A DNA stretch of 64,000 nt from positions 2,894,833-2,958,832 of the forward strand of contig CAJNOP010000003.1 of the NCBI GenBank assembly GCA_905250075.1, given 5' to 3'. The number at the start of each line of letters is the position of its first letter. Within the stretch, counting starts at the first letter, position 1. The notes under the pieces are model-generated. The model was not told the origin of the DNA, searched no databases, and saw only the letters and a program-made list of their open reading frames with translations. A program made the position numbers and the translations under genes. The stretch comes from Rotaria sp. Silwood1 (Eukaryota > Rotifera > Eurotatoria > Philodinida > Philodinidae). This document shows, piece after piece, positions 35,501-47,739 of the stretch.

Positions 35501-37579
35501 ACAGTAAAAGAAAAAAGTGAGTTAACAACCATTTTACCGCCATCATATTGTTACTGTGATTGAAAGTATGCCTTACGGCAAATGAACGAATGGACAAGTA
35601 TGAGTAAAGACAAAAAAAAAGAGAGAAGTGACTTGTCACTTGATCGCTAGGGAGAAAATGGACAGTGGCATTCTGTCCACCCATATTGTCATTGCTTTTT
35701 TACCTGCATATCTTCTAAGTTAATTTTTTGTTCGTGACTTATGTCTATTGATGATAGATTAAAAAACAAACTATATCTAACGTTCTCTTTCCTCTTGAAT
35801 ACATATTATCATCAGCACGTTTTATGATTGTCAATGTCACAATGAGTATTCATAGTTGGTCGTGTTGAAATATGATCTCTGTTCAATGTTATTTATTAGT
35901 TGAAATGCATACATGTCGTTCGATCTACATGAGTCCATTAAAAACAGTAGGATTCATTTTGTTCTCAGTAAGAAAGTAATTGAGACATTATCTCAATCTT
36001 TTCTTTGATGAACACATTGAGATACATATACTATCAATGATATGATTTAATTGACTATTATCTTATTTTTTCAATCGATGAGAATCAAAATCATCATTGT
36101 CGCTTATATCAAAAACAACAACAACAAAAAAAAAACGATCTAGGGGTTAAAGTAATGATGTCATCCAATATCTTAACATCTTCTGATTGATCAAATCAAT
36201 ATCTAGCAGTTGTATATATATATATATACATGTGTGTGTGTGCTGCTTCGTTTTTTGTTTACACACGTAAGGAATGAAAGAGAAACGTTCGTTCATACAA
36301 TAAGAACGTGTTAATGGAGTTTGATGATGATGATTGGAGTACCCTGAAGCTTTTCTTGCTTCAAAACTACTACTACTATTACTACTTCATGAACGCACGT
36401 TGAGTTCAATGTTATACACCGTTTACCCTCAAGGCAATGAGATGAAAGCTCTCTCTTTTTTTTTGTTGCTCTGTCGTTTTAGGCAGATGTAAAGGCGGAG
36501 CCGCCTCTAAAATATCATACTCATTTTATAGACTACACATACATATATGCATATATTTAAAACTGAGTAAATCAAAAAAATAAACAATGACATAGTTGTT
36601 TAACGCATGGACATTTTGCGAAAAGCTCATTCATATATATATATATATAATGCTGTCAATAAATTATGTACTTTTTTTCATCATCAACAGCAATGTGTTG
36701 TTGTTATTATCGAAATAGGAATGTTCAACATTCTTAATTTTTTTGTCTTTAAAATGAATCATTTAGATATATATACAGCCTGTCTGTTACTGTTTTTTCA
36801 CGCAAGTGTATACATACAAGAGAAAAGGTGCAAAACTAACATTGACCATATGTCATGCTATCCACAACATTAAATCTGAGTGCAGTAAAAGGGAGAGAGC
36901 GAGCGAGAAAGTAAACTATGTTTTGTTTATATGTACTCTTGTCTAAATGAAATAATTGCTGTTCGATCTGTATTCAAAAGAAAATAGTTTAGTATCGCTC
37001 AATATAGCTAATCGTATATTCAAACCCATCTGAAGTATAAACATAGTTGTTGTTGTTGTTGTTGTTCTTGTTGTTGATATTGTCTTTCTTTATTCTTTTT
37101 AACTTATCACAATGACCTCCATCATCTTCTTCCGGATTGAATTTGGTACTTAATGTGTGGTGATGAGAAAAAAAAATCTTCGTTCTCATTCATGTTCATC
37201 GTTTGCTTAGTCAAAAAAGAAGAAAAAGAAAGAGACAGGAAGAAAAAAACGATTGTTTGTCTGTATGCTCTTTCAAGCGATCGACCAATGAGAAAATGTT
37301 CCGCTCAACCAACAGGAAACGGGAAGAGAATAATAATCATAATAATAATAATAACCACTCTCCTCCCCTTTAGAATTGTCTGAAAGCAGCAAGAAAAAAA
37401 ACCTTTCCTTTTTTTTATTCTTCGTTCTTATTTTGTACTAAACAAAAAGACAGAAAGAAAGATTGACATTTGCTAATGTAGAATTTTCCTCCATGTTTTT
37501 TTTTCTAGTGTGATTCATTTTGATGAAATAGGAGAAAAAAAATCTTATACTATATACTTTTCTACAGATAATCGACATA
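32578..37579. other. Intergenic, ~5 kb
   Basis: No confident gene. A possible receptor remnant is at 33970-34600 (separate entry). Simple repeats occur at 36210-36242 (TA then TG) and near 37050 (TTG). The last kilobase before 37580 probably holds the promoter of the first Islet gene. Confidence 0.5.
33970..34600 (-). pseudogene. Possible seven-helix receptor remnant
   Basis: On the minus strand about 34555-34420 reads FYHWKVLKDKKEELQVRTF, then a hydrophobic run with SMVAQSVYNIIGG, like the third loop and helix 6 of a nematode-type serpentine receptor. Near 33990, FTGRQAVLKSF resembles the tail after helix 7. The frames do not join and no start or splice model closes. This is a weak call based on resemblance only. 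Confidence 0.2.
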
Positions 37580-39814
37580 ATGAAAAATAGTCTCAAATTG
37601 TCTCGTTATAATACAGGATACCGGCATGATTATCAAGATACTATTTTCAATGATTATCCAGGTAACAAAAAAAAACAACACAAGAAATAAAAAAGAAAAG
37701 AATTTTACATTTCTTTTTTCTTTTTACGTAGAAACAAAATATTCATCGATATGTGCAGGTTGTAATTGTCAAATCTATGATCAATATTTATTAAAAGTTA
37801 CGCCGGATCTTGAATGGCATATTCAATGTTTAAAATGTTCTGAATGTGGACAATATTTAGATGAAACTACAACATGTTTTGTTCTTGATGGAAAAACTTT
37901 TTGTAAATATGATTACATACGGTACGTATCAAATCTTGGTTCGTTTTTTTTTTTATTTATTTTATATACCGACAAAAGACTTTTACTTGAAAAAATTATC
38001 ACAAATGATAATCATCTCAGCAGTAAAAAAATTAACACACTTCAAATAGCATATGTGTCGTCTCGGCAAACAACTTCGTTCGATAAGAGAAAACGAGAGA
38101 AAGAGAGGGAAGATGACTTCTTTAGCTAAATGCATACAAATGAGAGTCATTGATGAATGAATTATTTACAAAAGCTTTTCATGCAGATTTGACCGGTCTC
38201 ACCACTTTCACTTGAACAGCTTGCAGATAAGAATAAAGACAATACATATGGAAGAGATTTCACTTAGTAGAATTAATTCTCTTTCTTTTTATCACGCAAT
38301 GATGTTTCTTTTTTTTGTTTTGTATATTCTTTCAATTAGATTGTTTGCATCAAAATGTGCTAAATGTCAAGAATCATTTTCTAAAAATGAATTATATATT
38401 CGTACAGCATTCTATCGTCGTTATCATACTGATTGTTTTCGTTGTAATCATTGTGATCGTTTACTTGTATCAGGTGATGAATATTATTTACATGGACAAA
38501 ATCAAATTTTATGTCGACAAGATTTTCAACAATTAAATTCATCTAATGATTCAATAGGAACACCAACAGCAGGTATATTACAAAGAAAGAAAAGCGTATG
38601 GCGTGCATGCATACTTACATCCGTTCGGATGTGGCTATGGCGTGAAGGAAGGAATTGACGGCGTGCGTCCAATGCCGGAAGTCAGATCAGTCTGGGGTGC
38701 TCTCTTTTCACGCTATATATATACTACAGTAATACGACCGAGAGAATGACTACTAATCAGTCAACACCGTTTTTTTTTCTCTATTCCTAAACCGGATACA
38801 GCCAATAAATGCACGTGTCGATTGAGAAACACAACAAAGAAAAATTTATTATCCTATATTGAGATGTGTGACTATTTGAGTTAAATCGTTTCTCTTTTTT
38901 TTTTTCTGATGACATTGTGATAGTATTGATAAATGATTGTCTGACTGATTTTAATCTGATATAAATATATACATGTATACGCGTGTCTATTGAGAATTCA
39001 AGTCATGATCAATCGTATATTTCGACATCGAATGACATTTATTATCGTGAGACTTTTTTTTCTTATCATTTTAAATTCATATGTTTAGCGACAAATAATA
39101 ATATACCATTACATGCACCTCCAACATGTTCATCACCATCAACAACATCAAGTTCATCAAATCAACCTATAGGATCAACAATAACTCAATCATCATCGAC
39201 TACAAAATCAACGAATAATACTATACGAAAAGATAAAACAACACGTATGCGTACAGTTTTAAATGAAAAACAACTATTAACATTACGTACATGTTATGGT
39301 GCAAATCCTCGACCGGATGCACATATGAAAGAACAACTTGTTGAAATGACACAATTATCACCACGTGTTATACGTGTTTGGTTTCAAAATAAACGTACGA
39401 ATTTCGTTTTGTTTTTTTTTTGTATTAAAGTGAAATTTTTTGTTTTTCTTTGTAGGTTGTAAAGACAAAAAGAAAAGTATTTTAGCTAAACAAACTCAAG
39501 AACAGCAAAAAGTTTTAACAAGTATTAATCATGGTATACCATTAATTGCATCATCACCTGTACCAAATGATATGAATATTGGTTTACCACCACCATCACT
39601 TGTTCAAGTTCAATATCATTCAAATGGCTCATGGAAAACGTTTAATTCATATTCAAATGGGCATCATTTACAAATTCAACAACAAAATTATCATGATATA
39701 AATGGTTTTGCATCTGAAGATGATAGTAATTGTTTTGATGCATCACAATTTAGTGAAGAACGTAGTGACACTAGTTGTGATGGTAGTGGAACCAGTCAAC
39801 TAACACTATTGTAA
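37580..39814 (+). CDS. isl1: Islet-type LIM-homeodomain transcription factor A, 389 aa
   Basis: Exons are 37580..37661, 37732..37921, 38340..38572, 39089..39394 and 39456..39814; all GT-AG, total 389 aa ending TAA. Two LIM zinc-binding domains come first ([16 protein letters not shown]...[11 protein letters not shown]...[16 protein letters not shown], and [16 protein letters not shown]...[11 protein letters not shown]...LCRQDF). A Ser/Thr/Asn linker leads to the homeodomain [55 protein letters not shown], which is nearly that of vertebrate ISL1. The tail is Gln/Asn/Ser rich and disordered. Islet proteins specify motor and other neurons together with Lhx3-type factors and LDB1. The intron splitting QNKR from CKDKK is shared with the gene downstream. 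Intron 3 (516 bp) holds an unusual GC-rich patch. Confidence 0.93.
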
Positions 39815-41810
39815 ATCTTTTTTTTTTTTTTTTGCTTATAATAAAATTCAATTAAAGAATATATTTCGTTCGTTAATTTAATTAGTTCATTTTCTAGTAA
39901 AGATCAAAGTTAATTTAGGAAAACGACCATCATTTTCTGCTTTTTATTATTCTGAATAATCAATGGAGAATGTATGATTCAATTTATTGTTTATACATCG
40001 ATGTCGCGCATCAATATTTCAATAATGCCAGATGTTGATTGAAAAAAAAAACTTGGATTTCTATCTAATGTGTAAATAGCAACACCTTGTCTATATATGC
40101 ACATCTTCATTGTCACCAAACAAAAAACGTTATCTCATCTGTCCACATATACACACATATTCCTCGCACCTAAATTCAATCCATTAGCACATTAGATCAA
40201 GTTTTTTTTTTTAAATCTTGCATAACACTTCAAAAGAATCTTAGTTCTCTTTTTTTTCTATTAAAACAAAAAAAAAATAATAACAATATGGAAACATTTA
40301 ATTAGCCGATAAAAGAAAAAGTCATTCGATAAACATTTTCAAGCTTGAGGAATAATCATTGATGCTATTATTATTTCCAATAACTCAACGCATGATTGAT
40401 TTGATCATTGAATTTCATTGTCGTTTTTTTTTGTGGTAATGTACTAAATTCGTCGTACTAATTCGATTAATCTGTTTACACCTTTTCTCATTGTGATTTA
40501 CGATGACGAACAAGGACACCTACTGTGTAAATGCATAGTAAGAACTAAGAATAGACTTATCCTATGTTGGCAGATGTCCGTTCGCGCATTTCTATGTTTA
40601 CATTCACAGTTCTACTAACTGATGACTGCTGAGTGTAGAAACGCATATATTCATATGTGTATTTATGCTTACTTAAGAGTATGTGTTTATCTCTTCAGCA
40701 CCGTCAATTGTATCTTAGTTATTCAAGAATAGGAACGCATTCTCGACATATATATTTATTTTTCGTTGTCGACACATACTGACAAAAAAATATTTAGTCA
40801 AGTTCTTTCGCTTGTCTATGTATCTCTTTTTTGATTAGACGACTAAAATTGCTCGAGGCAAAAACTTTTAAAAAATTAGTATAATAGATAAAGTATAGAT
40901 GCTCATCTTTAGTTTTTTCTTTTTTTTTAAAAAAAAAATCCATTACAGCACTTAAGAAAAAAAGCAAGTGCATTTTCGACTATGACTAGTTGAATGAACA
41001 AGGTTTCATCTTGTATGGCGCATACATGCTAAAGAAGTCCTATCGACACATGAACATACACAAACGACAACAACAACAAAAACAGTCTCGGCTGCATTGT
41101 TGCAGGCAACAAAAACGTTTAGTCTTTTTTTTCTCTACTCTTTGTTAGACGACCTTCTTTTGTATTCAAGTGGTAAAGTGTATATATATATAGAAAAAAA
41201 AAAAGAATAAGGAATGAATGAATGATGAAATTGTGTAAGAAACGACACGAATGACGAATCTGTTTGATCAAAGTCTTATCATATATGATCATCATGACAA
41301 CTCCCCCGTTGTCCCAACAGTCATTATGTCTAGCCCGCCTACTTTGATCGGTGTAATTGTGAAAACAATATTGCTCTCTTCATTATTGGTAGTTTACCAA
41401 GATGATACATATCGATATCTAGCTAGGAAATGATTGGTTAAAAAGAAAGAGATTTCTTTCTTGTGTAAACAAGTACTACATACACGTGTCACATACTCTT
41501 CAAGAAGAGGAGAAGAGAGAACGATACTTTTCTCTTGTAGTGTTGTGCAAAAAAAAAGTACGAAGACTTCTTGTTGAGTAGGAGGAGAGACAAGAGGAGA
41601 AGAGAAGCGAAGCGATTTTTTTCTCTATTGCTGTCGGCGAATAAAATCGATCGCATACAAAACGTTGCTACGAAAAATCTTTTTTTTTTTTTTCAGGAAA
41701 AGAGAAAAAGAAAAAAAAAACCGAGCGAACGCGAACACATACATTTACAAATACACACATACACACAAACACTAAATCAATCAAAATACTTGGAACTTGT
41801 ATCAATTAAT
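39815..41810. other. Spacer between the two Islet genes
   Basis: About 2 kb, AT-rich, without coding signal, with homopolymer T and A runs and an AG-rich stretch (41570-41720) just upstream of the second gene. It must hold that gene's promoter. Confidence 0.5.
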
Positions 41811-42534
41811 ATGAGTATTCCAACAAATACAAGTAAGATTTTCAATGACTTGTTCAAGGAAGGAAGATATTAATAACTCTTCTATTTCCGTTTGGGAAAC
41901 TTATTCAATAATTTTGTTGTTGGGTTTTTTTTTCTTTCATCTTCTAGAGTCAATATTTCCTGAATGTTTTGGTTGTAAATTATCAATAAATGATCCATCA
42001 TTTCTTAGTGTTACACCTGGAATTCATTGGCATGATGAATGCCTACGTTGTCGAATATGCAAACAAAAACTTGATGAACGTACAACTTGTTTTATGGATC
42101 GATATGGTTTTCCATATTGTAAACATGACTATTCAAGGTAAAGAATTTATTTCGTTTTGTCTTTTTTTTATATTTTCATAGTTACTTTTTCGATAGAAGA
42201 TTTTATTATCAATGTTTTGCATGTCAAAAGAATTTATTACGTAATGATTTAATTCAACGAGCAAAATCGAATGTTTATCATGCTGATTGTTTTCGATGTG
42301 AAGCATGTCGAAAATGTTTACAAGCTGGAGATGGTAAGAGAGGAAGGAAAACTTAATTGAGTTTCTTTTTCATTTTTCTTTTTGTTTTTAATAGAATTTA
42401 CACTAAGTGGTGATAATCGTATTCTATGCCGAAATGATTTTGATTCTTTAACAAATAATAATAATAATTCGAATGAAAAATTAAAAGCACTTGATTGTCA
42501 AAAATTATCAAATAATGATTTAACAACAAAAGTA

Positions 42535-42578
<44 letters not shown>

Positions 42579-43613
42579 AAATCCTATACGAACAAATTCT
42601 TTAACACAAAAAAAGAAACCATCCAGAATAAGTACGAATAATAAAATAATTTCGTCTATTGATGATATTGATTCAAATGATGAAAGACATAAATCAACTG
42701 ATGATTCATCATCATTATCACCAAATGGTTCATCATCACAACAATTAAATTCGAGTAGTAATAATAATAATAATGCTGAACGAAGACCACGACGAGATAA
42801 ACAACAACGTGTTAGAACTGTATTAACAGAAAAACAATTACATTTACTTAAATCCTGTTATGCTTATAATGCAAGACCGGATGCTTTATTAAAAGAACAA
42901 TTAGCAGAAATGACGGAATTAAGTCCAAGAGTTATTCGAGTTTGGTTTCAAAATAAACGTAAATTTTTTAGGGCTTTTTCTTATTTTCTAAGGTTTTATC
43001 TAAATGTTTATAATAGGATGTAAAGATAAGAAAAAGACTGCTGCTCAACAATCACGATTTCCTGGTGATCCAAAGGTATAAGTTAATAATTAACATATTA
43101 AATTAATTGAATTATTCTTTTTTTGTCTAGCGTCATCGTCTTGATATTCCACCAATGCCACCACTTGGTCCAAATGGTGAATCATTTCTTCTTGGACATC
43201 CGATGAGTGTTCTATCACCATGTAATAGTCAAGCTGGTGGTCAACCAGCAGTTAATGGAAATACGAATATCTATGAAAGTGGACCATTATCAACATTACA
43301 ACCGATTGGTTCAGTTAATACGAATGGACCTTTTCTAAATACACGTGATGGAATGATGTATTCATTAGCATCATCGCCACCGTCAAATAGTGATGATTCA
43401 TATGTAATTGGTCCACATGGACCTTTACCAACAATGTCATGTCCTGGTGAATGGATTGAACATCATCCTTCACAAGGAAATGATTATCATGCAACAATGG
43501 CAATGTTTCATCCGGTTAATATCAATGAAGAAGAGCTTGATGATCAAGATATGATGATGCCTATAGAAGATGATAGTCTAGACCAAACAAATTCGGATTT
43601 TAGTGATGGTTAA
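41811..43613 (+). CDS. isl1: Islet-type LIM-homeodomain transcription factor B, 484 aa
   Basis: Exons are 41811..41832, 41948..42137, 42197..42333, 42395..42958, 43017..43075 and 43131..43613; total 484 aa ending TAA. The first exon is only 22 nt (MSIPTNT). LIM1 ([16 protein letters not shown]...[11 protein letters not shown]...YCKHDYSR) and LIM2 ([13 protein letters not shown]...[17 protein letters not shown]) are complete. The linker carries a long Asn run encoded by AAT repeats (about 42535-42576) and Ser/Asn tracts. The homeodomain reads [54 protein letters not shown]. The LIM1 exon is 190 nt in both Islet genes, and the introns after LIM1 and after QNKR are at the same places and phases, so this is a tandem duplicate. 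It has diverged more from ISL1 than copy A. Confidence 0.92.
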
Positions 43614-46600
43614 TTAAACAGAGCATGTCTTTATGTGTGTGTGAGCACATGTACATATATATGAAAAGAAAAAGAATTTAACGAGATGTTAACTCGTTTT
43701 ATTTGTATTTGTGTGTGTAGTCAGAGCAAAGAGCATATGTATTCGTTTTCTCTTTTGTTTTTGGATTTTCACGATTTTTTCCCTGCATTTAAAAATATAT
43801 TATAATTGATGCATATATTTTTAGTTTTCTTGCTTCTCTTGAGACATAGCTTGATAGAATAGTGAAGATCCTTGTTTTAAAAAATGCATGTTTAAAAAGA
43901 AAACACTCGATGAATTTTTTAAAAGAAATAGTAAAATGTATTTTCATTTTTTTTTTGGTCGAATATATATTCTTTTTAGAATGCCTCAGGGCTTTGTTTG
44001 TCGTAAGATCATTTACAATGAATGTTTAGAAAGAATATTTTTTTTTCAAAACACATTTGTATGGATAGGGAAAAGCTTGAAAAAGAAATATAGAATAAAG
44101 TAAAAATAATATTGATCTATAGCACTTCTAAAAACAAAATGACAAACAATTAGATAATCATAACCGTTTGTGTTAGAAGACGATGTTTTTACGATATAAG
44201 AAAATCTTTATTTTGATTTTAAAATTGTGTAAATCAATCAACTCGATAATTTGCTCAGTCGTACAATATTTGGTTGGGCATGAAAAGTGTTTTTTTCTCT
44301 AGATCATTAAAATTTATTTTCATTATCAATTTCAAATATTTATTGCTTTTAGAATAATAATATAAAGAATGCGTTATGATATGAATTGCGTTATTGTTGT
44401 TCTTTATTTTTCATAGTCGTATTACTCCATGAGTATTTTTTTTATTCTTGATCAAAGTTGGTCCCAAATTGGTTGTGTTTTTCTGAATAGTGAAACATCC
44501 ATCTAATGATTGAAGAAAACGCTTCGTGATGCAAACAATGAAACAACGATGTAATATGATCTTTGAGATCGATTCTTCAGATTCGTGTTGTAAATCTGAA
44601 CTCAATAGTTTCTAAGATTGATTGGTGTCAAGGTGATTCGTATGAATTTCACGCAACATCTCTAAAGTTGAATTGCAGCTTTCAAAATACATTGTCAAAC
44701 AGATTTCTTCAAATATATTCTTCTCAGTGTATAGAAAAAAAAAAAATTTTTTTGTAGATTTTCATTTTTCATTATCTACTGTAGCTGTTAAATTAATAAA
44801 ACATTTTAAATGTATACGATATTGTAAAGTATTCAATTAGGAATGTCTTAAATTTCATGAAAATACATATGATCAAATAGATTTAACAATTTCCTGTCTT
44901 TAAATATTTTCTTGTCGTTTTATTACAAAATACACAGATTGATAATATCAAACAAAAAACTTATTTCGGCTCCTATAAGAACCGTATGTATCTAATAATT
45001 GGACTTTAGTAGTCGATACCCATGCCGACACATTGACGCCAAAAACGGTGTTTTGACGCGTTGATGATGAAAATTGAAGAAAGCAACGCGTTAACACTCA
45101 TACACTTGACGATTTTAAGAACTCAACCGTGGAAACGGTATTTTCATATCATTGCCGGGTTTTACGAATTTAACGAAGATATTAACTCCATCAGCATATT
45201 TTCACGCACGCAAGTTATAGATTACCAAATTGAATGCGTTTTAACACGAATAATCGTCCATTTTAGAGCGCTTGTAGAAACAAATAATTGCAAGATAATC
45301 GCTCGTTTTAACTCATCTATATAGTATTCTGCTACAGCCAAGTGCATTTCTAGTAAGGCAAACAACTATCAATTTATTGATGGTAGGTACTTCCACTTTG
45401 GTTGGGTACTGAATGACAACATAGATTTACGAACAGGAGGAAATACAAGATCAGATCTAATTCGAAAAGCAAACTTTTAGATCAAAGATTTGTAATGAAT
45501 AAGTCTTAATTGATCAACGTGATGCTACATAGAGTACGTTTCTACATCGGTAAACATGATCACATGTGAATAAAATATCTGCTATGGTATTTGCCTTATT
45601 GCCAGGCAACTTTTGTGTAATACCTACATCCACAACTAAATATAGCTAGATTTACAATCGAATTCGAATATGAATTATTATAACTATAAAATTTTCCTTT
45701 TGCCAAGTTTCATAGCAATGTGACTTTTTCGAATTTACAAATCATGTTTTTATTCGCACCCGAAATCAACATCCGCGAGTAGACAAGTGAAGTTAATCTA
45801 ATATTCATCATTCATTTTCTGCTTAAAAATCGATTAAAACAGCATAACTTTAATCGCATTTCTAAACATAATTATGATTAAAATCAATTAAATTTTTATA
45901 ATTGACTAAAAATTAAACACTCTAATGGAAAGGGATTTTAATAGATTAGCATTCAAATCATGTCATTAGTAATCTGATTAAAATCTATTGAAATTTGAGT
46001 AAACTCATATAAGTCGATTTTTACAAATCCATTTGATTTCCATCACGGTTTTGATAAAGAAATTCGACTCAGCTCAGATCACAATAGTTCACTTACAATC
46101 GATTTGTTATCACACAAGAAACTAATGAAGTTAGATGTTTTCCGATTTTTTTACATGAATCAACTTCTACTGTTCGTACAAGCTGTAGGTCTAAGCACGC
46201 AATTTTCGTTTCCTATAAGTATAAAATCTAATTCATGTAGTAATAAGTAAGTTTCGTCAAACTGTATATTGGCTGCTTAGTAATCGTAAATATATATTTC
46301 TGTGATTGAATCTACATTAAAACAATCATAAATGAGTTACCATGCGTTGAACAAGAACATATGGACTGCTCTAGCGTAAAAATGCCTTCGTTGAACACGT
46401 GTAATCGTATGAAGAGTGTCCGATTTTTTGCATTTTAACGTGTTTAGTTTATGAACGCGTTTAAACGCTTATGTTTCAACTCGTTTTAACGATGTGAAAA
46501 TCAACGTTATATCTATTGCTAAAACATCAAAATTCGGACATTTTTGACTATGTAAAATGCGTGCAACGAGAGAACGAATAAAGAGTATTATAACGCGTCA

Positions 46601-47739
46601 ATTTGACTTTTCTGACTGCTTGAGTATTAAGCGAATTATAAAAAGAAAGTGCTTGGAGATTCTTTGAACAAATATTTCGACATTGGAAGAATGATTGTAA
46701 TGTCTTCGTCAACTATTCCTTTAAAAAATATATGTATGTAAGGTCAAAAAACATAGTATTTGTACCTTTTGAATTCTATACTGACTCGCAAGGGAAATGT
46801 TATATCTAAGATTTTCTAGAGCAAGTTGAGTTCTCTATCAACAGAAATATGATTCTGTAGGAAAGATTACACATTGTGAAGGTAAAAATTTACAAACTTG
46901 ATTTAACATAAAATATAAAATAATTATAGTATGGTGTGAGTGCTAAATATTCGACTTCAGCTATCTCGGCTATTGAAAGTTTTGAATCAATGTCGAACAT
47001 ATGATTTGACACAGAACTGATTAGGATGAAAAGTGATAACAACGATTTTGGATAGTCAATTTATGATACAAATACTTAGTTAAAATACCAGAAAACAGAA
47101 AAAAAAGTTATATAATGAACACAGGCTGCATTTGGACTTGTTTGACTTTATTTTAATGAAACCGTGAAAAACTTTCAAGAAAAAATTCAAAATAAAATGT
47201 TCACCCAAGCTTTGGCAATTTTTAAGAATATATTTGGCAATACACAAAGGCCTAACTTCCAACGAGTTCAAACTCGAAAATTGTTTGCCTTCATGTTTTT
47301 CGATATCTGACACTTTTGTTTGTTTATGTAGTATCTCCTAATAAATCGAATTAGAACTATTGTGAAACTTCACTTGTTATCTTTTTCGAATTAGTCCTAC
47401 ATTTTAAGCATATTCATGCTCAACTTTACACTTGTCTTATTCTCCTTTTTTTTATCAGTAGTATGCCTCTGCGCAGAACAATGTCAATCAATGATCTTCG
47501 CTTTTAAAGTAATACCTCTTTTATCTTATTGCTGAGATGTATTTCAATCTACACGAACAAAACAAAGAAAGAGAGCGTTGTTTTTATCGGTTTCATATAT
47601 ATAGATATAGAGTAATTCAAAGTGAAAACGAGAAAAAGTGTGAAAGGTTTAAAGCATCACTAAATCAACGTCATATCATCATCACAAGTGAATACCACAT
47701 TATCAAGATCGACAAAGAAGTTCTACATATTCTATAATA
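43614..47739. other. Intergenic, contains motif-rich stretch
   Basis: About 4.1 kb without a confident gene. Bases 45050-45320 and 46420-46610 are rich in TTTAACG and AACGCGTT words (see findings). A frame at 45061-45324 (+) lies in the first cluster and has no recognisable domain. Confidence 0.45.
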
